Notes under the pieces: generated by a model
What the model saw: only the letters and a program-made list of their open reading frames with translations
The model's database searches: none
Told to the model about the DNA's origin: nothing
DNA from: RUG11237 sp045126515
Lineage (GTDB): Bacteria > Bacillota > Clostridia > Lachnospirales > Lachnospiraceae
Assembly (NCBI GenBank): GCA_045126515.1
Contig: JBGVOM010000110.1
Location: 110,389 to 174,388 of the forward strand
Reading direction: 5' to 3'
DNA: 64,000 nucleotides
In this document: piece after piece, positions 44,203 to 52,322 of the stretch
How positions within the stretch are numbered: the stretch's first letter is position 1
How the letters are laid out: every line of letters begins with the position of its first letter
Translations under genes and position numbers: made by a program

Positions 44203-44667
44203 ATGTATTTTCCTATATTTGTATCGTTGGAACATAAAAAATGCCTTGTGATTGGCGGGGGAACCATTGCTGTCCGTAGAGTGCGGACACTTTTGGATTT
44301 CTGCGATAACATAACTGTAGTTTCGCCGGAGATTTGTCCGGAAATGGAAACACTGGTAAATGAGCAGAGAATATCCTACTTCTGCCGTAATTATCAGCCG
44401 GGAGATGGAAAAGATGTATTCCTATTGGTGGCAGCTACCAATGACCGGACGGTGAATCATCAGGCAGGAGAGGAAGCAAAAGCATTCGGTGCTTTTGTGT
44501 CTGTGGCAGACTGTAAGGAAGAATGTAACTTTTTCTTCCCGGGAATTGCTGCTCAAGAAGAAAGCGGTGCAGTGATAGGAGTATGCGCCAGCGGGAAGAA
44601 TCATTCCCTTGCAAAAAAGCTGACGGAGCAGTGCAGGAAGCTTATAGGTGGTGTAAAAGGTTTTTGA
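44203..44667 (+). CDS. Precorrin-2 dehydrogenase (CysG-B/Met8p-like)
   Basis: A 154-residue NAD-dependent enzyme oxidising precorrin-2 to sirohydrochlorin. The NAD site is CLVIGGGTIAVRRVRTLL, and the family block ATNDRTVN and the CNFFFPGIA segment (usually CNFxxPA) follow. It lacks the CysG methyltransferase half and most of the C-terminal domain. It probably leaves metal insertion to CbiK (Co) or to another chelatase. GAGGTAGTAAG precedes the ATG. It is the last gene of the hem operon, with element E2 just behind. Confidence 0.9.
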   Translation: MYFPIFVSLEHKKCLVIGGGTIAVRRVRTLLDFCDNITVVSPEICPEMETLVNEQRISYFCRNYQPGDGKDVFLLVAATNDRTVNHQAGEEAKAFGAFVSVADCKEECNFFFPGIAAQEESGAVIGVCASGKNHSLAKKLTEQCRKLIGGVKGF

Positions 44668-44674
44668 ATTTAGT

Positions 44675-44885
44675 GGTTGGAAGGACGCTCATAAGTGCTG
44701 CAAATTCTTCCTTGAAAGGCAGAGGCAACACGAATACAAACTAACTGTTAACTACGACTAAGCCGCTCCGGAAAGCCGTCGCGCCTAAGTCTTCGTAAAC
44801 AGTGGATTTCGTATTCGTTAAGGACGCCTCTTAAATTGCCTTTCAAGAAAGAATTTGCAGCACTTATGAGCTGTTCTTTCAAACC
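44675..44885 (+). repeat. Long-hairpin element E2 (194-bp core, plus orientation)
   Basis: The core is 44683-44876, from GGACGCTC to GAGCTGTTC, exactly 194 bp. The arm CATAAGTGCTGCAAATTCTT pairs with AAGAATTTGCAGCACTTATG without mismatch. Further in, GAGGC pairs with GCCTC and CGAATAC with GTATTCG, and CTGTT...CGACT leads into an apical stem. The basal stem GGTTGGAAGGAC pairs with GTTCTTTCAAACC. It follows the precorrin-2 dehydrogenase gene. Confidence 0.88.
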
Positions 44886-44931
44886 AGTAAAGATAAGGAA
44901 AAAGTTTGTACCGTGAAATGTGCCAATTCAC

Positions 44932-45043
44932 CTTTTAAAGCCTGACAAGCACAGCCCTTAATACATACAGAAGCCTGAAGAGCTGTTTGGTTCAGCTCGG
45001 CAGGCTTCTGTATGTATTAGGGGCGTCCTTTCAGCTTCAAAAG
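44932..45043 (-). repeat. Long-hairpin element E6 (80-bp core, minus orientation)
   Basis: The core is 44949-45028. On the minus strand it reads GGACGCCC at the 5' end and GGGCTGTGC at the 3' end. About 20 bp of nearly perfect stem (AATACATACAGAAGCCTG with complement) closes a loop with a small inner hairpin (AGCTG/CAGCT). The outer stem CTTTTAAAGCCTGA pairs with TCAGCTTCAAAAG. It lies 72 bp from E2 in the opposite direction and right behind the cbiJ stop, so it may end the minus-strand transcript. Confidence 0.85.
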
Positions 45044-45051
45044 TTGAACTG

Positions 45052-45825
45052 TCACATTGAAAGAAGTTTATAGGCCTGCTCCATGGAAATCCCTTCCGCC
45101 TGTGGCGGACGTCCGATGACCACAGTGGTAATGGAGAGTCTGGCGGCGGCGGCAAGTTTTTCCGGGAAACCACCTTTAGTGCCGGAAGATTTGGTTAACA
45201 AATAGGTGGCGTGTATCTGTTGTAACATTGCCACGTTTAAATCAGTAGAAAAAGGACCTTGCATACAAATGATATTTTGTGGGGCAAAGCCTTGGTTTAT
45301 AATCATTTGAAGCATATCTGGATTTGGAAGGATTCTGGGATAAACCCGGGTTTTAAAATCAGGAAGTGCGCAAAGTGCAGACAGTTCCTTACTTCCGGTG
45401 GTTGCCAGAATATTTCCGGTGGTGTTTTGGAAATACGCAACAGCATCTTCCATGGAATTTACGGTTATAATATGGTTGTGTTCAGGATAGGATACATTGG
45501 AAAGAGTATCTTGTTCCGGGCGTAACACGCGGTAATAGGGAAGCCTGCAGGTATCTGCAGCTTCTTTTATATTTTTAGAAACCTCCACGGCGTAGGGATG
45601 GGTTGCATCTAAAACAAAGGAAAAATCAAATTCTTTCATTAACTGACACATTTCCACCATATTTAGAGGCTTTGAAGATACTTTCAACCGTTCATTGGCG
45701 TTTAACAGGGATTTTCCATATTCTGTTGCCACGCAGGCATATATGTTGTGTTCTGCGCGGGAAAGTGCAAAATCAATTAACTCCCGCCCCTCGGTGGTGC
45801 CGGCAAAGATTAGAATAGATTTCAT
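45052..45825 (-). CDS. cbiJ: Cobalt-precorrin-6A reductase
   Basis: A 257-residue reductase of the CobK/CbiJ family reducing cobalt-precorrin-6A. The N-terminus ILIFAGTTEGRELIDFAL is the nucleotide-binding signature. FVLDATHPYAVEVSKNIKEA and ILATTGSKELSAL are family blocks, and the C-terminus has LLTKSSGTKGGFPEKLAAA. AAAGGAGTCC precedes the ATG. It is 56 bp after cbiG on the minus strand. These two steps are therefore transcribed apart from the main cbi operon. Confidence 0.92.
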   Translation of the reverse strand: MKSILIFAGTTEGRELIDFALSRAEHNIYACVATEYGKSLLNANERLKVSSKPLNMVEMCQLMKEFDFSFVLDATHPYAVEVSKNIKEAADTCRLPYYRVLRPEQDTLSNVSYPEHNHIITVNSMEDAVAYFQNTTGNILATTGSKELSALCALPDFKTRVYPRILPNPDMLQMIINQGFAPQNIICMQGPFSTDLNVAMLQQIHATYLLTKSSGTKGGFPEKLAAAARLSITTVVIGRPPQAEGISMEQAYKLLSM

Positions 45826-45881
45826 AAGGACTCCTTTCGTATATTGTTATTCTGGCTTATTATATTATATCTTATATGGTA

Positions 45882-46979
45882 TCAAAATTTTATCTCAGCC
45901 GGGTGTATGGCAGCGGCTACGGTTACACCATTGAAAGCATGTTTGGGAATCCATAAATGAGCAGAGTCAGAGCCTGCCAGAGCGGCTCGTTCACAAACAT
46001 TATCTACGCCGGTAACATTTTTCACAAATTCAGAAGTAGTAAAATTTCCCTGTATCTGAGATAATTGTTCTGCAGAATATGTGTTAAAATCCCAGTGGTA
46101 TTTTTGACAAAATTCTAACAATCCGGGTTCCTGTGATTTTAAATCAATGGATGCCACTTGAAGAACAGCCCGTATATCTATGTTGTATTTTTCAAAAATA
46201 GGAAACACTGACTGCTCAATTTGTTCACAGGTAATTCCCTTGCGGCATCCGATGCCAAGCACCAGAACTTTGGGAACTAAATGCAGGATACGGCTACAAT
46301 CCACTGTTGGGGTCAACGGTTTATGGATAGTGGATATCTGTATCAGATAGGCAGGCGAGAAGGTGCTATCTTCATAAATCCAGGTAAGGCAGGAGGGAAT
46401 ACGTTCTTTTTCTGTGTCTGACAGAGGAAACTGCGAGCAGATTCCTACACTTTTTTTCTCCAGCAGTGCAGCGGAAATTTCCTTGGCGAGAGTTAAGTTA
46501 TCTATGACAAGGTTGTTTTTTACTGCAAAATTATCTACTGAAAAAAGATGATTTACATCGGTTGCAGTGGTAATTACCGGAGTGCTTTCAAGAAATTCAG
46601 AAAGAGCCAGAGCCAGGTGGTTACCGCCTCCGATATGCCCGGATAAAATGGGAATCACAAATTGCCCCAGTTCGTCCAACACCAGCACACAGGGGTCTGT
46701 TGTTTTATGTTTTAACAAAGGTGCAATCATTCGTACTGCAATTCCGGCGGCACCAATGAAAATCAGTGCATCTTTGGAAAAAAGCTCTTGTACATAATCG
46801 GTAATCGGCTGTTTATAAGGATGTAAAACAGAATTTTCTGGGGATTCAGTGCAGAACTTTTCCATGGCGTATACCAGAACAGAGCTAGTATCGTTATTTT
46901 CCTGTGTAGAAAAGAAATCTGCTATGCGTTTGCCTAGTCTGGCACCATTTTGGGTAAAAGTAAAAACAACTGCTTCCAT
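45882..46979 (-). CDS. cbiG: Cobalt-precorrin-5A hydrolase (CbiG)
   Basis: A 365-residue enzyme that opens the delta-lactone of cobalt-precorrin-5A and releases acetaldehyde. The N-terminal domain (about 1-215) has FIGAAGIAVRMIAPLLKHKTTDPCVLVLDELGQFVIPILSGHIGGGN. The C-terminal CbiG domain has LVLGIGCRKGITCEQIEQ, a TYSAEQLSQIQG segment and VCERAAL. The frame is open 27 codons upstream, but GGAGGCAAAAC sets ATG 46977-46979. It is the first gene of a minus-strand pair with cbiJ. Confidence 0.93.
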   Translation of the reverse strand: MEAVVFTFTQNGARLGKRIADFFSTQENNDTSSVLVYAMEKFCTESPENSVLHPYKQPITDYVQELFSKDALIFIGAAGIAVRMIAPLLKHKTTDPCVLVLDELGQFVIPILSGHIGGGNHLALALSEFLESTPVITTATDVNHLFSVDNFAVKNNLVIDNLTLAKEISAALLEKKSVGICSQFPLSDTEKERIPSCLTWIYEDSTFSPAYLIQISTIHKPLTPTVDCSRILHLVPKVLVLGIGCRKGITCEQIEQSVFPIFEKYNIDIRAVLQVASIDLKSQEPGLLEFCQKYHWDFNTYSAEQLSQIQGNFTTSEFVKNVTGVDNVCERAALAGSDSAHLWIPKHAFNGVTVAAAIHPAEIKF

Positions 46980-47130
46980 GTTTTGCCTCCTGCACATCTG
47001 TTTTTGTTTTGCACATATTTTATCACAGGAGGTTATGGTTTTCAATGGAGCTGAAAACAATGTTGCCTGCCATTTTTATGTATGTTACAATGAGAAAACA
47101 GATGGAGTGTGAAACAAAGGAAGTGGTAAA

Positions 47131-47802
47131 ATGAAACAGAGCAGACAAATGTCAGAAACTTTACGGCTGGGAATAATTCTTGCAATGTCCGGCGGATTTA
47201 TGGATGCATATTCCTATCTTTACCGTGGTCAGGTCTTTGCCAACGCCCAGACAGGTAATCTGTTGTTACTTGGCGTAAATCTTTCCCAGGGAAATTTTCC
47301 AGGGGCATGTTACTATTTTTGCCCTGTAATTGCATTTGTGATAGGAATTTTTATATCAGATATTGCCCGTTATAAGATAAATGCAGAATGGCATTTGCAC
47401 TGGAGGCAGATAGCTGTGCTGATAGAGGCAGTTGTACTGCTGTCAGTTGCTTTTATTCCTCAAAAATATAATCTGTTGGCAAACAGCATCACCTCCTTGG
47501 CCTGCGGTATACAGGTAGAAAGCTTTCGTAAAATACGGGGCAATGGAATTGCCACTACCATGTGCATCGGCAATTTGCGGAGCGGAACCCAGAATCTATG
47601 CGATTACTTCTTTAAAAAAGAGAAAGCAAGTTTGGAGAAAGCATTGCTGTATTATGGTATTATTTTAAGCTTTGTTGTAGGCGCGGTAGCAGGAAGCATG
47701 GCGATCAAACAATTTCAGACAAAAGCTATATTAATTTGTTCTGTGGCATTATTTATAGCATTCCTAATGATGTTTGTGGAAAATGTACATTTAGAGGAGT
47801 GA
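47131..47802 (+). CDS. YoaK/DUF1275 family membrane protein
   Basis: A 223-residue protein with about six hydrophobic helices. The family motifs GGFMDAYSYLYRGQVFANAQTGN and CGIQVESFRKIRGNGIATTMCIGNLRS are clear. The function is not known. It is divergent from cbiG and directly followed by the LysR-type regulator gene 5 bp downstream, suggesting a two-gene unit and possible control of one by the other. Confidence 0.87.
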   Translation: MKQSRQMSETLRLGIILAMSGGFMDAYSYLYRGQVFANAQTGNLLLLGVNLSQGNFPGACYYFCPVIAFVIGIFISDIARYKINAEWHLHWRQIAVLIEAVVLLSVAFIPQKYNLLANSITSLACGIQVESFRKIRGNGIATTMCIGNLRSGTQNLCDYFFKKEKASLEKALLYYGIILSFVVGAVAGSMAIKQFQTKAILICSVALFIAFLMMFVENVHLEE

Positions 47803-47807
47803 AGAAC

Positions 47808-48716
47808 TTGACATTACAACAATTAAAATACATTGTAACAGTGGCCGAAACCGGAAATATTACAGAGGCTGCCAAAAGGCTTTTTATTTCACAGCCAAGT
47901 TTAACCAATGCAATTCGTGAATTGGAAAAAGAAATGCAGGTTACTATATTTAACAGAACCAATAAAGGTGTGACTGTATCAAATGAAGGGGATGAATTTC
48001 TTGCATATGCCAGACAGGTGTTGGAGCAGGCAAATCTTTTGCAGGAAAAGTTTTTGAATGAAAAAGAGCAAAGTCCTCGATTTTCGGTTTCCTGTCAGCA
48101 TTATTCTTTTGCAGTGAACGCCTTCGTGGATGTGATACAGAAGTTTGATGCACCGAAATATGATTTTACCCTGCGGGAAACCCAGACCCACGAGATTATT
48201 GAGGATGTCAGTCATTTGCGTAGTGAAATAGGGATTTTATACATATCTTCAAAAAATGAAGAAGTGATACTAAAAATGATCAAACAAAGCGGATTGAAAT
48301 TTGAAGAATTATTTTTGGCAAAACCTCATGTTTTTATTTGTGCAAATCATCCGTTGGCAGGGAAAGATAGTATCAGCATGAAGGATTTAGAAGATTATCC
48401 CTACCTTTCTTTTGAACAGGGAGAATACAATTCCTTTTATTATTCGGAGGAAATATTAAGTACGCTGGATAGAAATAAAAATATAAAAGTCAGGGACAGG
48501 GCAACACTTTTCAATCTGGTGATAGGGCTGAATGGATATACTGTCAGTTCCGGTATTATCAGTCAGGAACTGAACGGGGAAAATATTATTGCAAAACCTT
48601 TACAGGTAGATGAATATATGCGAATCGGAACCATTACCCAGAAAAATATGCCTTTGAGCCGTTATGGTATTGCTTATATGGAAGCATTAAAAAAATATGC
48701 AAAGATAGAAAAATAG
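47808..48716 (+). CDS. LysR-type transcriptional regulator
   Basis: A 302-residue regulator. The N-terminal winged helix-turn-helix (TLQQLKYIVTVAETGNITEAAKRLFISQPSLTNAIRELEKEM) is canonical. A periplasmic-binding-like effector domain follows (about residues 90-295). The start is TTG 47808, well spaced behind GAGGAG. The frame also opens upstream inside the DUF1275 gene. It lies in front of metE but is separated from it by a strong terminator. MetR-like control of metE is possible, but the effector is unknown. Confidence 0.9.
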   Translation: MTLQQLKYIVTVAETGNITEAAKRLFISQPSLTNAIRELEKEMQVTIFNRTNKGVTVSNEGDEFLAYARQVLEQANLLQEKFLNEKEQSPRFSVSCQHYSFAVNAFVDVIQKFDAPKYDFTLRETQTHEIIEDVSHLRSEIGILYISSKNEEVILKMIKQSGLKFEELFLAKPHVFICANHPLAGKDSISMKDLEDYPYLSFEQGEYNSFYYSEEILSTLDRNKNIKVRDRATLFNLVIGLNGYTVSSGIISQELNGENIIAKPLQVDEYMRIGTITQKNMPLSRYGIAYMEALKKYAKIEK

Positions 48717-48747
48717 TCATATGGAAATATAGAAAAATAAAGAATAG

Positions 48748-48790
48748 CAGTTTGAAATAGCTTAAAACTATTTCAAACTGTTTCTTTTTT
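48748..48790 (+). terminator. Intrinsic terminator after the LysR gene
   Basis: A 13-bp perfect stem (CAGTTTGAAATAG with CTATTTCAAACTG) and a 7-base loop, followed by TTTCTTTTTT. Confidence 0.92.
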
Positions 48791-48862
48791 GTATTTTTCA
48801 AATATTTCTCTAAATTATATACTGATGACAACAGAAAAGTTTTGAATTACAAGGAGGTTGTC

Positions 48863-51133
48863 ATGTACAATGCAGTGATAGGTTTTCCGAGAGTAGGGAA
48901 ACTACGAGAATTAAAGTTTGCATCCGAAAAATATTTTCGTGGTGAAGTATCAAAAACAGAGTTGAAAAGTGTAGCCGAAGAAATAAAAACAGAAAACTGG
49001 AAAAGACAGAAGGAGTATGGCATTCACTACATATCTTCCAATGATTTTTCATACTATGATGGCATGCTTGATATGGCAGTTTTGTTGAATGCAGTTCCGG
49101 AATGTTATAAGAAATTAAATCTGGATGAATTAGACACTTATTTTGCCATGGCAAGAGGATATCAGGGAGAAGCAGGAGATGTACCGGCTTTAGCAATGAA
49201 AAAATGGTTTAATACAAATTATCATTATATGGTTCCGGAACTCAGCGCATCTACCAAGATTACATTGTCCGGTACGAAACCTTTTGATGAATTTTTGGAA
49301 GCGAAACAGCAGGGAATTCTTACAAAACCGGTCATCATAGGACCATTTACTTTCCTTAAACTTGTAAGATATCAGGAGGGAACGAAAGCGGCTGAATTTG
49401 TAAAAGATATCAGTGCTGCTTATGGAGCCATGCTGACAAAATTTCAGGAACTTGGTGCAGAATGGGTTCAGTTTGATGAACCGGCACTGGTAACGGATAT
49501 GACGAAGGATGACATCAATCTTGTGGAAAGTTTATACAACGGCATTTTACAGCAAAAAGGAAGTGTAAAAGTACTGTTGCAGACATATTTTGGTGATATC
49601 AGGGATTGCTATGAAGCTGTCTTGAAGTTGGATTTCGATGGAATCGGTCTGGACTTTAAGGAAGGACGAAAAACCATGGAACTGGTGAAACAGTATGGAT
49701 TTCCAAAAGAAAAAGTTCTTTTTGCAGGAATTATAAACGGAAAAAATATCTGGAAAAGCAATTATAAGAAGGTGCTTGAACAGATAAAGGAAATAAAAGA
49801 GTATGCAGAAAATGTGGTATTATCCACTTCCTGTTCTCTGCTTCATGTGCCTTATACCCTTGCTTATGAAGAAAAGTTAAACCCAAAAGTAAAGCAGTAT
49901 TTTGCTTTTGCTGTGGAAAAACTTTTGGAATTGCAGGAACTTAGTGTACTGACGGAATGTGATGATTATAATAATGAAAAAGAATATGTAAATAATCAGC
50001 AGATTTTTGGGCAGGAAAGGCTTTATCAGGATATAGAGGTAAAAAATCAGGTGGCAAATTTGTCAGAGGATATGTTTGTCAGAACACCGGAGCGGAAAGA
50101 GCGTCAGGAAATACAGAAGAAAACTTTCGGACTTCCTTTGCTTCCTACCACTACCATTGGCTCTTTTCCACAGACTCAGGAGGTAAAAAGAAACAGAACC
50201 AACTACAAACGTGGAAATATTGACAAAGCAGCATATGACAAGCAGGTTTTTGCATTTATCCAAGAGTGCATTAAAAAACAGGAAGAAATTGGAATAGATG
50301 TATTGGTTCATGGTGAGTATGAACGAAATGATATGGTGGAATTTTTTGGAGAAAATCTGGCAGGCTATGTATTTACAGAAAAAGCATGGGTGCAGTCTTA
50401 TGGCACCAGATGTGTAAAACCGCCAATTATATTTGGTGATGTTAAAAGAATTCGTCCTATTACAGTGGAATATTCCGCCTATGCCCAGAGTCTTACAGAT
50501 AAGCCGGTAAAGGGAATGCTGACAGGTCCGGTAACAATTTTGAACTGGTCATTTCCACGAGAAGACATCTCTTTAAAAGAAATGGCATATCAAATTGGTA
50601 TTGCCATCCGGGAGGAAGTTCTTGACTTGGAAAAAGCAGGAATTTCTATTATTCAGATTGATGAAGCTGCACTGAAAGAAAAACTTCCAATCCGTAAAAG
50701 TGACTGGTACAGTGAATATTTAGAGTGGGCAATTCCGGCGTTCCGTCTGTGTCACAGTGGTGTAAAGCCAGAAACACAGATACATACACATATGTGCTAC
50801 AGTGAATTTAATGATATCATTCGCGATATTGATAACATGGATGCAGACGTAATATCCTTCGAAGCATCCCGTTCCAAACTTACGATTCTGGATGCCATTC
50901 AGGAAAACGGCTTTGAAACAGAAGTGGGTCCTGGTGTATACGATATCCATTCTCCAAGAGTACCGTCTGTGGAGGAAATCGTAGGGGCATTACAGAAAAT
51001 GCTTACGAAAATTGATAAAAATAAGTTATGGGTAAATCCCGACTGCGGTCTAAAGACAAGAGGAATTCCGGAAACAGATGCAAGTCTGAAAAATATGGTG
51101 GAGGCTGTAAGGCGGGTGAGAAGTCAACTGTAA
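48863..51133 (+). CDS. metE: Cobalamin-independent methionine synthase
   Basis: A 756-residue zinc enzyme transferring the methyl of 5-methyl-THF-polyglutamate to homocysteine. It has two beta-barrel halves. The first opens AVIGFPRVGKLRELKFASEKY and the second PLLPTTTIGSFPQT. Zinc ligands are His643 and Cys645 (HTHMCYSEF) and Cys728 (NPDCGLKTRG). AAGGAGG before ATG 48863 rules out the upstream TTG. The 72-bp gap after the LysR terminator has room for a promoter but not for a SAM, T-box or cobalamin riboswitch. Confidence 0.95.
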   Translation: MYNAVIGFPRVGKLRELKFASEKYFRGEVSKTELKSVAEEIKTENWKRQKEYGIHYISSNDFSYYDGMLDMAVLLNAVPECYKKLNLDELDTYFAMARGYQGEAGDVPALAMKKWFNTNYHYMVPELSASTKITLSGTKPFDEFLEAKQQGILTKPVIIGPFTFLKLVRYQEGTKAAEFVKDISAAYGAMLTKFQELGAEWVQFDEPALVTDMTKDDINLVESLYNGILQQKGSVKVLLQTYFGDIRDCYEAVLKLDFDGIGLDFKEGRKTMELVKQYGFPKEKVLFAGIINGKNIWKSNYKKVLEQIKEIKEYAENVVLSTSCSLLHVPYTLAYEEKLNPKVKQYFAFAVEKLLELQELSVLTECDDYNNEKEYVNNQQIFGQERLYQDIEVKNQVANLSEDMFVRTPERKERQEIQKKTFGLPLLPTTTIGSFPQTQEVKRNRTNYKRGNIDKAAYDKQVFAFIQECIKKQEEIGIDVLVHGEYERNDMVEFFGENLAGYVFTEKAWVQSYGTRCVKPPIIFGDVKRIRPITVEYSAYAQSLTDKPVKGMLTGPVTILNWSFPREDISLKEMAYQIGIAIREEVLDLEKAGISIIQIDEAALKEKLPIRKSDWYSEYLEWAIPAFRLCHSGVKPETQIHTHMCYSEFNDIIRDIDNMDADVISFEASRSKLTILDAIQENGFETEVGPGVYDIHSPRVPSVEEIVGALQKMLTKIDKNKLWVNPDCGLKTRGIPETDASLKNMVEAVRRVRSQL

Positions 51134-51194
51134 TTCCTATATATAAAAATAGTTTATGCTTCATAATATTTTGGGGTGCAATGGAATTAGAAAT

Positions 51195-51455
51195 AATTTG
51201 AATATTCACACTTATCGTTTTGAAAGCACAGCTCATAGGCAGGACAACTTCTTCCTTGGAAGGCAATTAAAGAGGCGCTTTTAACAAATGTGAAATCCAC
51301 TGTCTAGGGCGGCTTGGGCGTGACAGCCTTCTGGAACGTCTTAGCCGCCCTTGACAGTTAGTTCACATTCGTGTTGCCTCTGCCTTCCAAGGAAGAAGTT
51401 GTCCTGCCTATGAGCGTCCTCTCAAACCAACAACAAAGTGCGAATATTTCAAATT
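51195..51455 (-). repeat. Long-hairpin element E3 (194-bp core, minus orientation)
   Basis: The core is 51226-51419. Read on the minus strand it runs GGACGCTC to GAGCTGTGC, exactly 194 bp and alignable to E2 without gaps. The arm ATAGGCAGGACAACTTCTT differs from E2 but pairs perfectly with its own partner. CTGTC..GGGCGGCT pairs with AGCCGCCCTAGACAG. An outer stem joins 51195-51213 to 51436-51455 (AATTTGAATATTCACACTT and near complement). It lies antisense between metE and cbiK. Confidence 0.88.
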
Positions 51456-51470
51456 CTTCCCCCAGAACCG

Positions 51471-51499
51471 TTGCAATCCCCCTCATCTTTCGTTACAAT
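51471..51499 (+). promoter_or_regulatory. Promoter for the cbi operon
   Basis: TTGCAA (51471-51476), a 17-bp spacer and TACAAT (51494-51499) lie 39 bp before cbiK. The leader is too short for a cobalamin riboswitch. Confidence 0.75.
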
Positions 51500-51537
51500 A
51501 TCTTTAAAAGTGAAAATCCAGCAGGAGGGCATATGCG

Positions 51538-52314
51538 ATGAGCAGAAAAGCGATTCTTGTGGTGAGTTTTGGAACCAGTCATGAAGATTCCAGAAAGAAA
51601 ACCATAGAGGCCATTGAACAAAAGATTGCAGAAGAATTTAAAGAATACAAAATATACCGGGCATTTACCAGTAAGATGATTATTAAGAAGCTGGCAAAGT
51701 CCGGGCTTCACATTATGACCGTGGAAGAAGCATTGGAACAAATGAAAGCTGATGGCATAAAAGAACTGATCGTGCAGCCTACCCATGTGATTAACGGGAT
51801 TGAAAATGACGAAATGATGGAAGATATTAAGGTGGCTGCAAAGAATTTTCAAAGGGTAGCCATTGGAAGACCTTTACTGAATGACACGGGAGATTATAAA
51901 AAACTGGCAAAAGCTGTGGTAGAGGACAATCCGGTTTCTGAGGATGAAATCCTTATGCTGATGGGACATGGTACCAGCCATTATAGTAATTCGGCTTATC
52001 CGGCATTAGAATATGTATTTAAAGAAATGGGCTATTCTAATATTCTGGTGGGAACCGTAGAAGGATATCCGTCTTTTGAGGAGGCAGTGAAACAGTTAGA
52101 AAAGACCAACAAAAAGAAGGTGAAACTGCTGCCCTTAATGATTGTAGCAGGTGATCATGCCAATAATGACATGGCAGGAGAAGAAGATTCCTGGCGCAGT
52201 CGGTTGGAACAGGAAGGGTATCAGGTTGCATGCCGCATGAAAGGTCTGGGAGAATTAGAAAGCGTACAGAAACAGTTTGTAGAGCATATTAAGGCAGCCA
52301 AAATCATAGCGTAG
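51538..52314 (+). CDS. cbiK: Anaerobic sirohydrochlorin cobaltochelatase
   Basis: A 258-residue chelatase inserting Co2+ into sirohydrochlorin. His144 (MGHGTSHYS) and His207 (AGDHANND) match the metal-binding histidines of Salmonella CbiK, and the length is that of CbiK rather than CbiX. It begins SRKAILVVSFGTSHEDSR with no signal peptide, so it is the cytoplasmic form. GGAGGGCATATGCG precedes the ATG. It is the first gene of the 13-gene cbi/cob operon. Confidence 0.95.
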   Translation: MSRKAILVVSFGTSHEDSRKKTIEAIEQKIAEEFKEYKIYRAFTSKMIIKKLAKSGLHIMTVEEALEQMKADGIKELIVQPTHVINGIENDEMMEDIKVAAKNFQRVAIGRPLLNDTGDYKKLAKAVVEDNPVSEDEILMLMGHGTSHYSNSAYPALEYVFKEMGYSNILVGTVEGYPSFEEAVKQLEKTNKKKVKLLPLMIVAGDHANNDMAGEEDSWRSRLEQEGYQVACRMKGLGELESVQKQFVEHIKAAKIIA

Positions 52315-52322
52315 GTAAAAAT

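Noticed and set aside
48791..48862. SAM or cobalamin riboswitch before metE
   Set aside because: Only 72 bp lie between the LysR terminator and metE, too short for either aptamer plus platform.
32751..51455. Hairpin elements as integron attC sites or CRISPR repeats
   Set aside because: There are no RYYYAAC/GTTRRRY boxes, no cassette array, no integrase, no regular spacing and no cas genes. Only the general idea of structure kept while sequence varies is shared with attC.
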